Shown piece by piece: positions 10,452-23,481 of a DNA stretch of 39,910 nt. How positions within the stretch are numbered: the stretch's first letter is position 1; every line of letters begins with the position of its first letter. Source of the stretch: Setomelanomma holmii (Eukaryota; Ascomycota; Dothideomycetes; Pleosporales; Phaeosphaeriaceae); the NCBI GenBank assembly GCA_010015745.1, contig ML978339.1, positions 1 through 39,910 of the forward strand, given 5' to 3'. The position numbers were made by a program, and so were the translations under genes. The notes under the pieces were generated by a model. It saw nothing but the letters and a program-made list of their open reading frames with translations, made no database searches and had not been told where the DNA came from.

Positions 10452-11959
10452 CTTGTTGAAACAGCCGGCGATCTGTTGGACTGTCAGCGTCACCACGTTG
10501 TTGGTCAAGACGTCTCAAGCGTTGGTGAGAACATGCAACACTGCTGCATGGCAATTATGGGCCCCTTGCACGGCCACTGTGAGCATCCGTTTCTAGACTA
10601 CTAGATCTGCAGCCCATTGAACTTTTCTGCTCAGTTGCCCTTTCAGCCGCGAGAAAGCGCAGGCAAGAAATACGTCTCACACAGCAGTCCTTTCACCATG
10701 CAACAATATGCGGCATGAGCTCCACACAAAGGTATCCACATCACACAATCAACCGTGACTGCATTCGCAATCGCAATCGTCAACAGCCTCCACTCCAACA
10801 AACCTGCGATTGTTCCTGGCTTCCAACGACGCTCACTCGACATTGCATGATGGCATTCCCGTTCCAGAACACCTGATTTACGTACGAAAACCGGTTGGCT
10901 ACTCCACCAAACGTCACGATGCCCAAAAGACCACACGATCACTAACTTGACGTCCAACGGGGTTGGACCCATGTCATGAGGGCTGACGATCAAATCGGCC
11001 CCGCTCCGCACTGTGCTAAATTCGGATGGCTCGGCTTGACCCCTCCCATGACTGGACGCCAAAACTTCCAGGCACTGTTGGCCGCGGCAACAGCATTTGC
11101 CTGTTTGTTTTGGACTGGGTTTGCTAAGTCTTGATCGCGTGCCTGGAAGTGCTGTGCTGTGGTGTGAGGCGAGGTATTGCGCTTGTGGAGAACGATTTCC
11201 GATGTGAAGCTGTGGTATCAACGATACCACTTGGTACATCCATCCGGGACACGGAAGCAGGTCCGCTTGCACGATACGTCTAACGGGCCCTGATACAGCT
11301 ATCAATCTCGCCAGACGGAATCCAGCTATCGAGAAATATCACGCATCGTCTAAGCCTCGCAACGAGGCATTTCACAATATTCCCGCTGTGGATCTGTCGA
11401 TCCGTACAACTCTAAACAGACGACCCTGAAGTACTGCAACACGACATGATGAGGATATTCTTTGTTACGACCTACTAGATTGTAGTAATTGCCGCAACAC
11501 TATCGATTGATCGTTGATTCGCTGACGTGCTCACCGCTTTATGATATGTATGCTTATCGTCGATGTTCACAATCGGACCGGCGTGCATATTGTACTCGAC
11601 TCAGGTCTTCACGTTCGGGTCATGCAGATGAATTCCGCAAGCTTGATAACGAGGTCTTGTTTACGAATCGGATGGATGAGGACGAGTGAATTGTCTGCAT
11701 TATCTCGCATCGTGCGTAAATTGGTGGCGATTGTAGTCTACTATGAGCAACTATTCGCGATGAAGCTTATTTCAACGACTTGCAGGAGATTTGCCTGGTG
11801 CCTTGCATACGGGACCAAAGGGACAGATCCCAAGCGACAGTGAATTCACATGCGAAGAGAGGGATGGCGTGGTTGGGCGTTGAGACTGAGTTGCGACATT
11901 TAAGCGATGTGGCATGGGCACAGAGATCTACCACACCATACCTCTTCGCTTGAGAAAGC
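10452..11959. other. Gene-poor stretch of about 1.5 kb
   Basis: No frame here has a believable start, domain or splice-linked extension. The longest, on the minus strand at 10643-11305, has the His/Trp/Cys-rich irregular composition typical of non-coding sequence. No repeats, tRNA or transposon remnants could be recognised by eye. Confidence 0.4.
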
Positions 11960-13351
11960 TCAGTAGGGCTTGTACCGCGCCTGATCTTCGCCTCTGCGCT
12001 TTTCCTTCTTCTCTTTGCGTCGTTCTTTGCGGTCTTTGTCTTTGCTCTTCTTCTTTGTGGGTGAAGGTGGTTCGTCGATGTCCATGGTTTCTTCAGTAGT
12101 CGAGGAGAGCTTCCATGCGCGGATGTGGCCGTCTTCCCCGCATGTGTAGGTTGTTCGAGTCTGATGATATGTTAAATAGGAGAGTGCTTTGATCATGGGA
12201 TACTTACATGGACATCAGTGAAGAGGTCGCGAACGATTTCTTCGCCATGACCACCCGGTAGCTGTATACTCTTGCCAGGATCATAATCATACTGTAACGG
12301 ACTACCCGAGGCTTTTGTAATGGGTATGAGGTCCAGTCGGCTCTCACTGTGTATCGTTAGCTATGCTCTCCGACCTGGTTATACACGATAACCTACCTGT
12401 GCTTTCCAGCTGCTATGAATGGCTGTGAGCCAACCCAGTGCATATCAACAAGGTACTCGCATCCCAAAGGCTCTCGAACGTCCCCAAAAGCTTTCGGCGT
12501 GGGCTCTTCTTCTTCCTCTTTCTGGCTCTGGAGAGCATAGAAGCTCATGGTCTCATCGGTGCCGAGCGCGTAGATATTCGTACCAGGGTACATGAACCCT
12601 GCATGAGCTATAGCGGATCGATGGTTGATGACCTGATATAATGCATCATCTTCCTCAGCTTGCGACGTGTCGAAAAGGTTGATGAGACCGTCTGTACTGG
12701 AGGATAGTAGTAGAGTCGGGTGACTTGGATGGAGTTGCAGTGATGTGATTGTGTCTGTGTGGGACTCTACTAGTGATAGGATAGGCGCTGAAATGTTGCG
12801 CTGGTCCCTGTATCATGTGAGCATATATGGCACAATGCCTCAAATCTATCGTACCAGACATAGACTGGCGATACTCCAGGCCCATCATCTGGGTTCTCTA
12901 TGCCTGCCGCGATGGAGTTCTTCTCAGCATCGCATACTAATGCTGAGATGAGCTTGTGCGCTTTAGTTGTGCTTAGTATCAATCACTACACGCGATTCTC
13001 TGCGTTACACTCACGACTTTCAATTTCGAGCGCCTTTTGAGAAGTTCTTTTGTCCCAAAATCTGATAAAGCCATCCCTTCCCGCAGTCGCTACTACATTT
13101 CCTGATGTATCGTTCGCTCTTTCCAGACATGTGACCTTCTCATTCGCGTTCTTTACTATACCATCTGGCGTTGGATTGAGCGTTTGTGGGTCAAGGAAGC
13201 GTAGTGAATCATCGGATGAGATGATGGCCAGTCGATCGAGCTTCGAGTATGTAAGCGGGTCTTGCCGTGGCCCTGTCGAGATGACCTTGTAGATGTATGA
13301 ATTTGGGGCTAGCCCCGCATTTGAATTCGCGATGGCCGTTGCTTGCGACAT
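11960..13351 (-). CDS. WD40-repeat protein, WDR89-like
   Basis: Five exons: 13351-13015, 12960-12855, 12807-12397, 12346-12208 and 12160-11960 (introns 54, 47, 50 and 47 nt), giving 397 aa. Every junction keeps phase. WD-type blades are visible: NVVATAGRDGFIRFWDKRTS in exon 1, SPVYVWDQR spanning exons 2-3, HPTLLLSSSTDGLINLFDTS in exon 3, and TTYTCGEDGHIRAWK in exon 5. The C terminus is a Lys/Glu/Arg-rich tail (KDRKERRKEKKEKRR) ending in RYKPY, likely a nuclear or nucleolar targeting region. Propeller proteins of this kind act as protein-interaction scaffolds; WDR89 itself is poorly characterised. An upstream in-frame ATG at 13378 would add nine residues. The MSQATAI start was preferred because conserved sequence begins just after it. 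Confidence 0.82.
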
Positions 13352-14115
13352 CTTGAGATGATAATTAAGCGTCGTCACCGGATGAAAGGTCGCGTGGTTG
13401 TGGTCATGCTGTGGGTTACAAGGAATGGTGAGAACGAGAGAAGAATTTTTTGCCTCATCAAGCGTGAAAGCAATGACAACATGCCGTCGACCTTCATGGC
13501 TATACCGTAATCATATCTACTTCTCCAGTTGTATACAATCCGGGGAGGAGCATTAAGGGCGCGCAAGGCGTGAAGCTATAGCAACGTGTTTGTTTCGATG
13601 AATTTCCAAAGATCGCGTAGATACAGTGCTGTGCACAATGAGCGCTGCGCGCTGTCCCTCGCACTCGTACTCTTTAACGTGCGAAGAGGTAAGCAGTTCA
13701 GGAGTTCACGTCAATTTCGCAAGTTGTGATTCTGTCTGCGGTGTATGTTGCCTTGATATGAAACTCGCGCAGCCATAGATTTTGACTATACGAGCGATTA
13801 ACTACGGGCGTCCCTCTCCAAACTCTCATCTACCCAATCCACTGACATAACGCCAGCGGATATATAGGTCGTCACTCCAACAGGTCAGCGCTTGCGCTCA
13901 CTGCTGGCGATATCGAGGTTCGTGAAGGAACACACAACGGTGCGGCTCGCGAAGAAAACTCGGGTGTTCGCGACGCTTGACTAAGCCGGGCGTCGTGATT
14001 GGCTCTTGGCTTTGCCTCGGGCATCGGACGTGCGTGGGTTTGAGAGAGCTTGACGACACTGAATCACCACCTCGACACTCTCCCCTTACGACAGCACACA
14101 CGTCAATTGAGCGCC
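13352..14115. other. Intergenic region between divergent WD40 and SDH3 genes
   Basis: Head-to-head spacing of 764 bp, holding the promoters of both flanking genes. No additional gene seen. A plus-strand open frame from 13977 simply runs through the upstream region, exon 1 shadow and intron into SDH3 exon 2. Confidence 0.4.
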
Positions 14116-14726
14116 ATGTCTTCGATGCGCATCTTTCAGCTTGGTCTGCGACGGGCGCTGAACCCGGGTCTGAGATTCCAACCCGCCGGGCGCATCGCAC
14201 AGCGGAGGTAGGCTTGCTCATGACAGCATGGAGGGCATCACTACGTGCCATTGCTGGTCTCATATTTAGAGCGAAGACTAATGTCATCGACAGAGTTGCA
14301 TCAACTACCTCCACGGAAGCCGCCGAGATCCTCGCCAAGCAGCGTCTCAGTCGCCCCGTCTCCCCGCATCTCTCTATCTACAAGCCGCAAATTACATGGT
14401 ACGGCTCCGGCCTGAATCGTCTCACCGCCGTCATCCTTTCCGGCTCCTTCTACCTCTTCGGCTTTGCCTACCTTGCCGCCCCATACACCGGATGGCACCT
14501 TGAGACACAATCGATGGTCGCCGCCGTTTCCGAATGGCCCTCCGCTGTTAAGGTTGCCATCAAGGGTTTCTTCGCCTTTCCATTCTTCTACCACAGCATC
14601 AATGGGCTGAGGCATTTGGCGTGGGATGTCGGTGTTGGCTTCAAGAACACCCAGGTCATTAAGACGGGATGGACTGCCGTGGGCTTGTCGGTCGCATGTG
14701 GGCTGTACTACACCCTCTTCGTCTAA
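14116..14726 (+). CDS. SDH3: Succinate dehydrogenase cytochrome b560 subunit (complex II, SdhC)
   Basis: Exon 1 14116-14207, intron 14208-14293 (86 nt, GTAGGC...GACAG), exon 2 14294-14726; 174 aa. The protein anchors succinate dehydrogenase in the mitochondrial inner membrane and takes part in heme b and ubiquinone binding. Residues 1-31 (MSSMRIFQLGLRRALNPGLR...) form an Arg-rich, acid-free presequence. The family signature RPVSPHLSIYKPQ follows, including the Ser and Arg that line the quinone site. Three TM helices come next, with H-S-I-N-G-L-R-H-L between TM2 and TM3 supplying the heme-ligand histidine. The length is usual for fungal Sdh3. This subunit is a target of SDHI fungicides; I see no obvious alteration but cannot align it here. 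Confidence 0.95.
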
Positions 14727-15412
14727 GCCAATCCCAAGGACCCAATTGAGGGCTGTGGACAATAATAAGCAGTTTGGACTGAACGGCATGGAATCGGTGA
14801 AGAGGAAGGGTTCAATGTCTGGAAGCAACGAAGAAACTGGGGCGAGACTTTCGAGTGTTGATACGCACAGTGGCGGCATGAACGCAAATGAGAAGCGGCA
14901 CACACAATCTTGTACAATCTATATGTCTAGCAAATAGACGATGTTGGAGTTTCTATGTCCTTGATTCGCGATTAATTCAATCGGGGTGCCTCGTACCAAT
15001 GCCATGCTCTTGTATGTAGAAAGATGATCTACACTTCGCATTGCCTACGGTGCCATCGGATTGAACTGGCGAGAGTCAACCTAGGAACAGTCATGGTATG
15101 CCAATGAGACTGCGCTCTAGAGCGCAGAAGGATTGTCCAGGCCATAAATAAACGAGGAGGTACACGCAAGAAATGGAAAACCGTCAGACTCCGCAGCTGC
15201 GTCGATTGAACATACTTTGATGCAATTTAATATCGAGTTTGGAAGAATACCATAATGCGTCAGCGAATCATGATACGGGCTGAAGAACAAAGCAAAAGCC
15301 CGCCACGTGAGAACGCGTCGGATAATCGGAGCGCGTAAACGACTCGGCTCAATCCGCGTGACATGCTCCAACACCACATCTTGGAGCCTCTTCCGTAAGA
15401 TGGGCTTTCACC
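14727..15412. other. Intergenic; SDH3 3' region and checkpoint-gene promoter
   Basis: 686 bp between the SDH3 stop and the start of the next plus-strand gene. No additional gene or repeat recognised. Confidence 0.4.
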
Positions 15413-18400
15413 ATGGCTGAATCTCAGGCGTCCCCTTTCCTCGACGAACGCCTTTTCGATGTGAGTTCTCACTTCCTGCAGGCATGCAATAACGCACAGA
15501 TGCAGCGACTGGGACCCCTGCCGTTCTCCGCAGATCATGAATCGGCCCATCACTGACCACCAACGCCACATCTAGGACCCGTCGCAACTCTCACAGCTGC
15601 TTAGGCAGCGCGCATGCAGCGACAGGCAATTGCACTTCACCACATCGTCTGAGAGCCATCAATCGGTCACGGCCGTCTCACCCTCGACTTTCGCGATCCC
15701 GCAGCAGCCCATCCGCGCCGTTGGCCAGCACCTTCCCGTCGTGCCTTCCACGTCTGCCCACGCTCCTGCCTCACGACGCGTCGCAGCCGCAAGATATGTC
15801 AAACCGGGTTTGCCCACACACCACAGTGCGCCTACGAGCACCAAGCCCGTGAAGGAGAAACAGGGCGCGTACAAAATGCATCACAGCTTCGCCGTCATGG
15901 AAGCTCCTGGCGACACGCAACCAGACAGTCAAATTTACAGAGAATGGACGAGTGGTGTATTTGGGAACAGCGAGGTCACGCTATCCGACAAAATACCGGA
16001 GCCGAAGTCGCTGTTCACCGAGCATGTCGACGAGGATGAAGGCGACAGTCCGACAGACGGCATCGAAGTGGTGGAGTCAAGTCAAGAGCCTCACAGCTTG
16101 GAAGTCACGAGCCCCACTGTCATACATGACGATGATGTCCTGGGCGCACTCCCCTTGGGTCATTATGCAGCCACGAGCCCGCTGAAATTCGAGACGCCTG
16201 CAATCGCAGGTCGAAAGAGAGATAGCTCAGGGCAGATGCTCAGCTCAGCGATGCGGACGAACACAACACCCAGCACAGTTGCGTCTGCTGCAGCATTCGC
16301 GGGCTTCGGATTCGGTGCTATTGCGCCCATGTCTTTGACTCAGCTCTACCAGAATACTCAAGCACCAACTTCCCCTGCCCAAACTGAGGGCGCAGAAGAC
16401 GCAGCCTTCACCCGGCCCTCGCCCAATTTCACGCACGCGCGACACTCGAGCCCGATCCCAGCATTGTCGAGCCCCATAAAAGCTATGCAAGATGAGACTC
16501 CTCGTACGGACCCAATCATCCGTTCGTCGAGCGAGCCGCGCGTGGGGTACGTGTCAATGAAGGAGTCGCAGGAAAGGCGCAAGCGGACAACGCGGGAGCA
16601 TTCGATACAGTTGGTAGAGGAAGATAGCTGGGAGAAGCCGACCGCCGCTCAATTGCGCATGCAGAAAAAGAAGAACAGAAAGGAGTTGGAGCGCAAGGCT
16701 GCCATGTCATTTGCGCATATCTCTGCACCGGCACCTCTGTCACCAGGCTCGAAGAAGAAGCGCACCGCTAAAGCGAATTCGACGTCTCCGCGCAAACCAA
16801 AGGCGTCTCATTCTACATATCATCACGATAGCGACGAATCGGCGGATGAGCTTGCGCAGCCTCTGCCAACGAACGCGAGCAATGACGAGGATTCACCTGA
16901 CGAACTACCACAAACCGTGCCCTCCGCCGCACGGGCTGTGGTGAAACACAATAGCAGAGACAATAACGTTCAGGTGCCCAAGACCTCTTCTCACCCGACC
17001 CGCCCTCAATCAGTTCCGACTCCACCCAAATCCTCTCACGGTCCAAATCCCTCATCTCAACTCCAGCGTGAATCCCAACTTCAAGCACCACTAGTGCCCC
17101 ACAGCAGCAGGGAGTCTGTAGCTGTAATGGACTCACAACCAGACAATACTGGCGACTACAATAGCATTCCTCGGCCCAAGTCTTTGCGGTTCCCTTCATC
17201 ACCGTCGATAAACCAGTACAGCATTAACCAAACCACCATGATCACTAAGACTGGGTACACAAGTCAGGTCATATCATCATCCGTACCTCCTGGGCCGCCC
17301 AAGTCGTCTCCACATGAGGTGGAAGAGGAAGATGTCACCCCAGAAGGAGACGAGCGGGTGCCCAGCAGTCCTCCGATGATGGGCCCCGACGGTGATCTTA
17401 CCTACGATGAACACGAACGCCCCTATGACGAATACGCTGAGGAGGAGCCAGTGCGCGACTTCATCGAACCTCAACTTGGCGGGGAGGATGTTGTGATGGA
17501 AGAGGAAGAAGATCTGCCTCTGCCCAAGCCTGAATCTGAGGAAAGCGATGCTCACTTCAAGGCGGAGGACGCGGAGTATGACGAGCTGGATCTTGTGCAG
17601 CCGCAGAAGGTCGATAATGGATCAGATGAGGAGATACCAGAGACTTTGGAGCAGGACAACGAGCAAGATGTCACGCCTGATGAAAGGGACGCTCCAGACC
17701 CGCCAGACCGACATGTGAGCGAAACTGGGCGCGACTTCGACACCCCACATCCGCATCGCGTACAGCGGCAGGATACAGTCCCCGAAACAGATGCACTGGA
17801 CGAGACCCAACCATCATTCTTTCCAGAGCCCCAGCTTGTACAGGTTGATGAGGAGTCCATTGAAGAGTCCGAGGTTCCAGAGCAGACGAACAGCATGGAG
17901 CCTTTCCAGACTGCTCGAGAAGAGCCATCGGCATCACAGGGTCAGCCACCGCAATCTAGTCGAATAGACCCTAGCAGCGACGCTATACAGCCGGGTGAGC
18001 GTCTTCATTCTTTGCAGGACATACACAATTTGCCTGAGACACAGCAATCCGTCATGGATGAGGAGATCGAGATGCCGCGGCTTAGTGGTTTGGATGAGAA
18101 TGAAGAGAATGACTTCATGTCTGGCTCTTCGCCAGCGCCATCCTCTGCTAAGCGACGGAAGGTGACCTACATTGCGAAACGTAATGTCTTCCGAAGTCCA
18201 CACAAACGAACAGCCGCGGACGTTCAGCCTGATGAACGAGCATCCTCGCCTCTTGCTACCGAGAGCCACCAAATCACTCTCAGTAGTCCTCCCACGGCAT
18301 CAGCTCAGGCGCGGGAACAGCAAGGTGCTCGTGCGGCTGTACGTGCTCGGGAAGATGCGCAGGCTCGATACACACGACAGGCGACCTTGAAGCCGAAAGC

Positions 18401-20216
18401 AGCTCCACGACCATCAAGGGTCCACATTGGAAAGAAGGGTGCTCTGAAGTCTGTGTCGACAGAACTTCTCAAATCCCTTTCGTCGCCAGTCCAATCGCCA
18501 TCTGCGACAAAGTCTGGTCCAGGGGTTCGCCCAAGTACACCTGTTACGCCAACAAAGCGACGTCAACGTCGACCACACGTTGAGGCCGACACCCGCATGC
18601 CTGAAGCATATGGGGGCCGAGACGAGCTTGCTGAGACTACACCAGAGCCCAATCACCACGAGACTGATGTTCGAGCTGCCTCGGACCGCGGCGAACCACC
18701 ATCAGAGGAGATTCTCGCACCTAATCGCGTGCTTGCATCGTGGCCGGGCAGCCATTTCTATCCTGCCACTTGCCTCGGGCGGGCAGGTCATCGCCAACTA
18801 CAAATCCGGTTCGATGATGGTAACACCACTAATCTGGATGCTACGCAAGTACGCGCATTGGATCTTCGTCCTGGCGATTACGTTAAGGTAGATGAGACGG
18901 GTATGAAGAAGCATACATATGTCGTGGTGGGCTTCAAAGACAAGCTCGACGGCACGGAAAGTGTAGACGATTGGCGCACGACGGATCGCCATGGATACCG
19001 CACGATTGTCCTGGAGGAGAAGTCGCGTGACAGTCTGCCAACAGCCAATGCTGTACAGACTCCGAAACATATCGCCGTGCCCATGGGTAGTATATACCTG
19101 ACAACCCAGCTTTGGACTAGACTCCGCGATCGATCGTTCAACTTCTCGCCCCCTGCTTCACCAAGCAAGTCGGTGTCACGCGTCGGCACTCCTGTGCCCG
19201 ATGGCACGAGTACGCCCTCGTTCACTCGGAGGGCCGTTCAGGCACCCTCCCTTCTGCGCGACGCTACAGCCCGTGCAGGATCCGTTGCATCTTCTTCGGC
19301 ACGATCAGGCAATTGTGTCTTTACGAACATGGTATTCGTACTTACCTCGACTGCTGCTGATGTGGATAAAGACGCGATGGCGAAAATCATTCGAACTAAT
19401 GGTGGGCAGATCCTGGATCAAGGCTTCCATGAGCTCTTCGAAAGCGAAGCAGGAGATGCAGCTTCGTCCTCTCAGAGCCGTCGACGGTCTGCCTCGGCTA
19501 CCGCCGATGCCGCGGGTTTGTCACTCAAGCAGCAGTACAAAGATCTTGGTTTCGTGGCCCTTATCTCAGATTCTTACTCACGCAGCACGAAGTACATTCA
19601 AGCTCTCGCTTTAAATGTTCCTTGTTTGCACCTGCGCTGGATTCAGGACTGTGTGAGCGCGTCACGCGCTGTCCCTTTCGCCAGGTACCTCCTTCCAGCT
19701 GGCGTGTCCAAGTTCTTGGACGCAAATGGGGTCGTTCGCTCACGCACTATGCGGGTCTACGACCCTGCTGCTGAAGACGTGTCCTTTACTCAGACAGTCA
19801 GCGAACGCGACTTGCTACTGCACGATCAGACCGTGCTCCTAGTCACGGGCAAATCGAAGAAGGAGATTGAAAAGCGCCAGCCATTCATTTTCCTCACTCA
19901 CGCCCTCGGCTCTGCAAACGTCGGTCGTTGTGCCGACCTTACTGCTGCCGCAGAGATGCTCCAGGACGGCCAATGGGATTGGATTTATGTCGACAACGGC
20001 GAGCAAGGTGTTGCCGATGCTGCGGCCGAGGTTTTCAGAACAGACAAGCCAGCGGCAACTGGCAAGCCCAAGAAAGGCAAGAAGAGAAAGCGAGACGAGA
20101 CGGAGGAGCAGGAGCAGCTGATCGCCAGGGGCGAGGTCAATGGCAATCGTGTTAGGATTACGTGTTCGGAGTTTGTTATTCAGAGCCTTATTCTTGGCGC
20201 ACTGGTTGAGGAGTAA
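15413..20216 (+). CDS. crb2: DNA-damage checkpoint mediator, Crb2/Rad9/53BP1-like (Tudor + BRCT)
   Basis: ATG 15413; exon 1 15413-15460 (16 codons, MAESQASPFLDERLFD), intron 15461-15575 (115 nt, GTGAGT...TCTAG), exon 2 15576-20216; 1562 aa. Crb2/Rad9 proteins bind modified nucleosomes at DNA breaks and bring checkpoint kinases together. Residues about 20-1050 are disordered, acidic, Ser/Pro-rich and carry many SQ/TQ sites expected for ATM/ATR-type kinases. A Tudor-like fold begins near residue 1063 (VLASWPGSHFYPATCLGRAG, then LQIRFDDGNTTNLDATQVRA, with DLRPGDYVKV). A first BRCT starts near 1261 (CVFTNMVFVLTS) with HLRWIQDC, and the second runs to the C terminus (TCSEFVIQSLILGALVEE). The domain order matches fungal Rad9/Crb2. 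The short first exon keeps an otherwise open frame in phase. Low-complexity regions make the exact length less certain. Confidence 0.88.
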
Positions 20217-21173
20217 ATGCTATATGGCAAAGGCGTTCAAGAGGGGTTCAAAAAGGCGTTCAGCCAAGGCAGGTGGGCATGTGGCATGCATTCCGTGGTT
20301 TTTCGGCATCATCTAGCGAGGTGCATAAGGTCACTACGACATCACGGCATGGATGCCAGAATCCATTAACTCAGCATCAACTAGCATCGCCATGTAGAAC
20401 ACACAACTGACAACCGAGGCACCATGTGCTACAATTCTCCCTCGTGAGCCCACCTCTTCCATTCATACAAGACTAAATGTCATGTAGGATTGTATGATTG
20501 GTCCCAGAACCTGGTCCAATGCGGAGAACCTGGAGGCTCGAGACTGCGTGCCAAGAGGTACACCCGATCTGATGAGCATCCGTCGCTCAGAAATTCTCCT
20601 ATTGGACCGTAACGCAGTGAACGCCTGGGGTAACCTTAACAGTGAGGCGTGGTGCCAAGCAGAGACCAAGACAAGTCCACCAACGGAAAAGATCTGATTT
20701 CGAATCGAAAACATGAAAGTCCCATGATCCTACATTCGTCCATCGCTAATCTATTTACCAACCCAGTTCCTGGTTGCCATTGCTCGAATCGGATGATGTC
20801 CCCTGTCAGTTCCTGGGATATATCCCTCACCAATAAACAACCCTGAGAAGGACACCCACCCCGCAACTCCTGCCTACCAACAACAACGGCTATCCAGACA
20901 TCACATCTGCGAGAAAATGTCAAGCCGAGGCAGCAAAATGTCGCACTCGACGATTACTGGCTGTCGAACGCTTTTCTCCGATATGCATCAACAGCTGCCG
21001 AAGTACTTCGCGTAACCAACAAGTCGAAGCTGCAGATCTCTAGCTACGCAATGAATTCGGGGGCCAGGATGACAAGATTACATGTTATAGCAATACGAGA
21101 CATAAAAGGTCAAGCAACGTGCACGAATCGCATCCAGCCTATACTACAGTTCGCGTCTCCCGTTCTCCTCAAA
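20217..21173. other. Intergenic, nothing recognised
   Basis: 957 bp between two plus-strand genes. Several 60-95 codon frames, none convincing. A TACTACAG-like, pyrimidine-rich leader precedes the peroxidase ATG at 21174. An in-frame upstream start at 21051 was not chosen because it would bury the signal peptide. Confidence 0.4.
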
Positions 21174-22516
21174 ATGTATTTTCCTCTCCTATACCTAATC
21201 TATATCACCCCATCAGTCCTAGCATTTCCATGGGTCGCCAAAATACCTAGCGTCAACTTGTCGGCCATCTATGCCCATCCAGAGAACTTCCCCAAACAGC
21301 GTCGTCAGACTGGACTAGATCCCACATGCCCCTTTAACCCAGACCATCCCGGGGCGGCCCCTTTTGACATCAGATTCCCGTACACAGGCTCCATCGATGG
21401 CCTCCCGGGTACTGGCATCGGTGGAGTACAAGTCCCAGCGCCAGGCGACGATGCTCACGCCTTCACGCCTCCGAGTCCGAACGATATTAGGGGTCCGTGT
21501 CCAGGTATGAATACTGCTGCGAACCATAATGTGAGTCTCAGATCCGCATCTCAACCAGAGTATTGAGATTCTAAGAATGACATCAGTTCCTCTCCCACGA
21601 TGGCATTACGAATCTCGCCGAACTCGTCTCCGCCCAACAAAACCTCTACAACCTCGCCTACGACCTCGCTGTATTCATCGCCGTCCGCGGTATCGCGCTC
21701 GACGGCGACGTCGCCACCACAAAACTCAGTATCGGCTGCGACGCCACAGAACGCACATCCATCGATCCCGCAGGCACTTCAGGTCGCGAACTAGGCCTTA
21801 ACGCACACAATAAATTCGAAGGCGACACGAGTTTGACGCGCAGGGATTACTTTCTCAACAATGGGGACGCGTTTACGTTCCAGGGCGACATGTTCGCCGA
21901 CATGTATCGCGTGGCAAACAGCACGTCGAACGGACTTTTCGATAGGAATACGATTGCCGTGTATCGCAGCCAGCGGTACGACGAGTCTCTTGCCACGAAT
22001 CCGAACTTCTACTTCGGTCCCAAAGCGCTGTTGCTATATGGCGCTGCGAGTTTCATATACGAGATTTTCCCGTTCTTTGGGCCCGAGGGCGAGTCAAACT
22101 TTTCCACTATATCGACGTTTTACGGCGCTGTACCGAATGCTGCTGGGAGTTATGATCACGTCCCCGAACGCATACCCGAGAACTGGTTCAACCGACGGAC
22201 AGCGTACGGGATCCTCGAAATCGCCGAAGAAATCCGGTACCAATACTCGTACGCGCCCAAACTTTTCGGCGGAAACGTCGGGGCGGGGAACTTTCTGGCG
22301 CTTAACACGACGTTTGGGATTATTGAGAATGGCACGCTGCCGAGTGAAGTTACAGCCAAGGATATCGCGTGTTTGTTGTATCAGCTGGCGACGGATAATG
22401 TCCCGGGCACGGTGGGGAATGAGGCAGAATTGCCGCTGGATGTGTGGACGTGGGTGTTGACGCAGCTGAATCCGGTATTTGAGAACACGGGGTGTCCGTT
22501 GAAACTTACTACTTGA
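21174..22516 (+). CDS. Secreted heme-thiolate peroxidase (chloroperoxidase / peroxidase family 2)
   Basis: Exon 1 21174-21530, intron 21531-21586 (56 nt, GTGAGT...CATCAG), exon 2 21587-22516; 428 aa. The family covers fungal chloroperoxidases and unspecific peroxygenases, which use H2O2 to halogenate or oxygenate organic substrates outside the cell. Seen here: a hydrophobic signal peptide (MYFPLLYLIYITPSVLA) and proline-rich propeptide; RGPCPGMNTAANHN with the proximal Cys at residue 109 in the diagnostic P-C-P; the intron lies immediately after, joining to FLSHDGITN. The distal acid motif FEGDTSLTRRD has Glu at residue 197 followed by Asp two residues on. Several N-glycosylation sequons are present (NST, NFS, NTT, NGT). 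All key residues are intact. Choice between halogenating and peroxygenating activity cannot be made from sequence. Confidence 0.9.
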
Positions 22517-23481
22517 AGAAGAGAAGGAGCTGGAGTTCTGGTAAGGGTATGCATTTGGCAAGTGGTCAGGGTTGAGATTCATTTGAGGATGATGATCTTG
22601 GACGTGGGATGGTATCTTTGGATTTAGTGTGATTTCCTCGAGTATACGAAGATGCCCGCTACCGAATATGATCAAGTTCGAAATTTGCCTGGCGAGAAAC
22701 TTTCATACGAGTAAACATGGATGTGACTTGGGAGAATTGACATGAGATTGACAGAAATTATTGAGACTGAATGATATGAAGAGTACATGAGGACATGGAC
22801 CTGATGAGGTGGAAAGAGTGGCGCATTACAAGTCATCTTCCTGGCAAACTAATAGAATTCCGTCATAGAATCCGCCTGATGAGTCCGGAGGGTACCGAGT
22901 GTGCCCGATGCATAGTGGACGTGAAGCACACTTACATGGGTAGAGAAATGCCACGAAACTTCCTATTTCTGTTAGGATGATGGTTGTGAAGGCCGAGAAA
23001 GATAGCTGTACTTACCGGCATAGGCTCTCACTTGGCATTGCTACCCTTATGAGACGATCATGTTGTCTTTCGATCTAGATCAGATGTAGTTCGTGGTAAA
23101 GCAGTAGCCTAGAAACGTAGTTGGCGTTGGCGAAGGTGAGTAATCACACTACTTTCGCACTAGCGCCACCATCCGCGTCCTTCATCCTTGCTAGCACCTG
23201 TCTCCTTCAACATCCATCAGAAGTCAGCTTAGAAGCTTCTTACTCATCTACACAACTTCTATGCCTTACTCAAAGCTGACTGCGCAAACAAGCCACGATG
23301 CCGAGCGCGATCTCGTACAGGTGCGGGGGCCTGGCGCCTCACCCGAGACGAAGGCACACGAGATGAGGAGTATAGATACCTCGAACAAGCTGGCAGCAAA
23401 TGAATCTCGAATCTAGACATACCTCGCCTTTCTTCTACCACAAACTTTCTTCGAAAGCGCTGAATGCTCCGTTACTTCAAC
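22517..23481. other. Intergenic, nothing recognised
   Basis: 965 bp holding the peroxidase 3' region and NmrA promoter. No credible ORF, RNA gene or repeat array seen. Confidence 0.4.

Noticed and set aside
10643..11305. 220-codon minus-strand frame
   Set aside because: Composition is typical of random open frames and no domain or start context was seen.
13977..14290. Continuous open frame upstream of SDH3 exon 2
   Set aside because: It reads through the promoter and intron; the spliced model gives a proper mitochondrial presequence.
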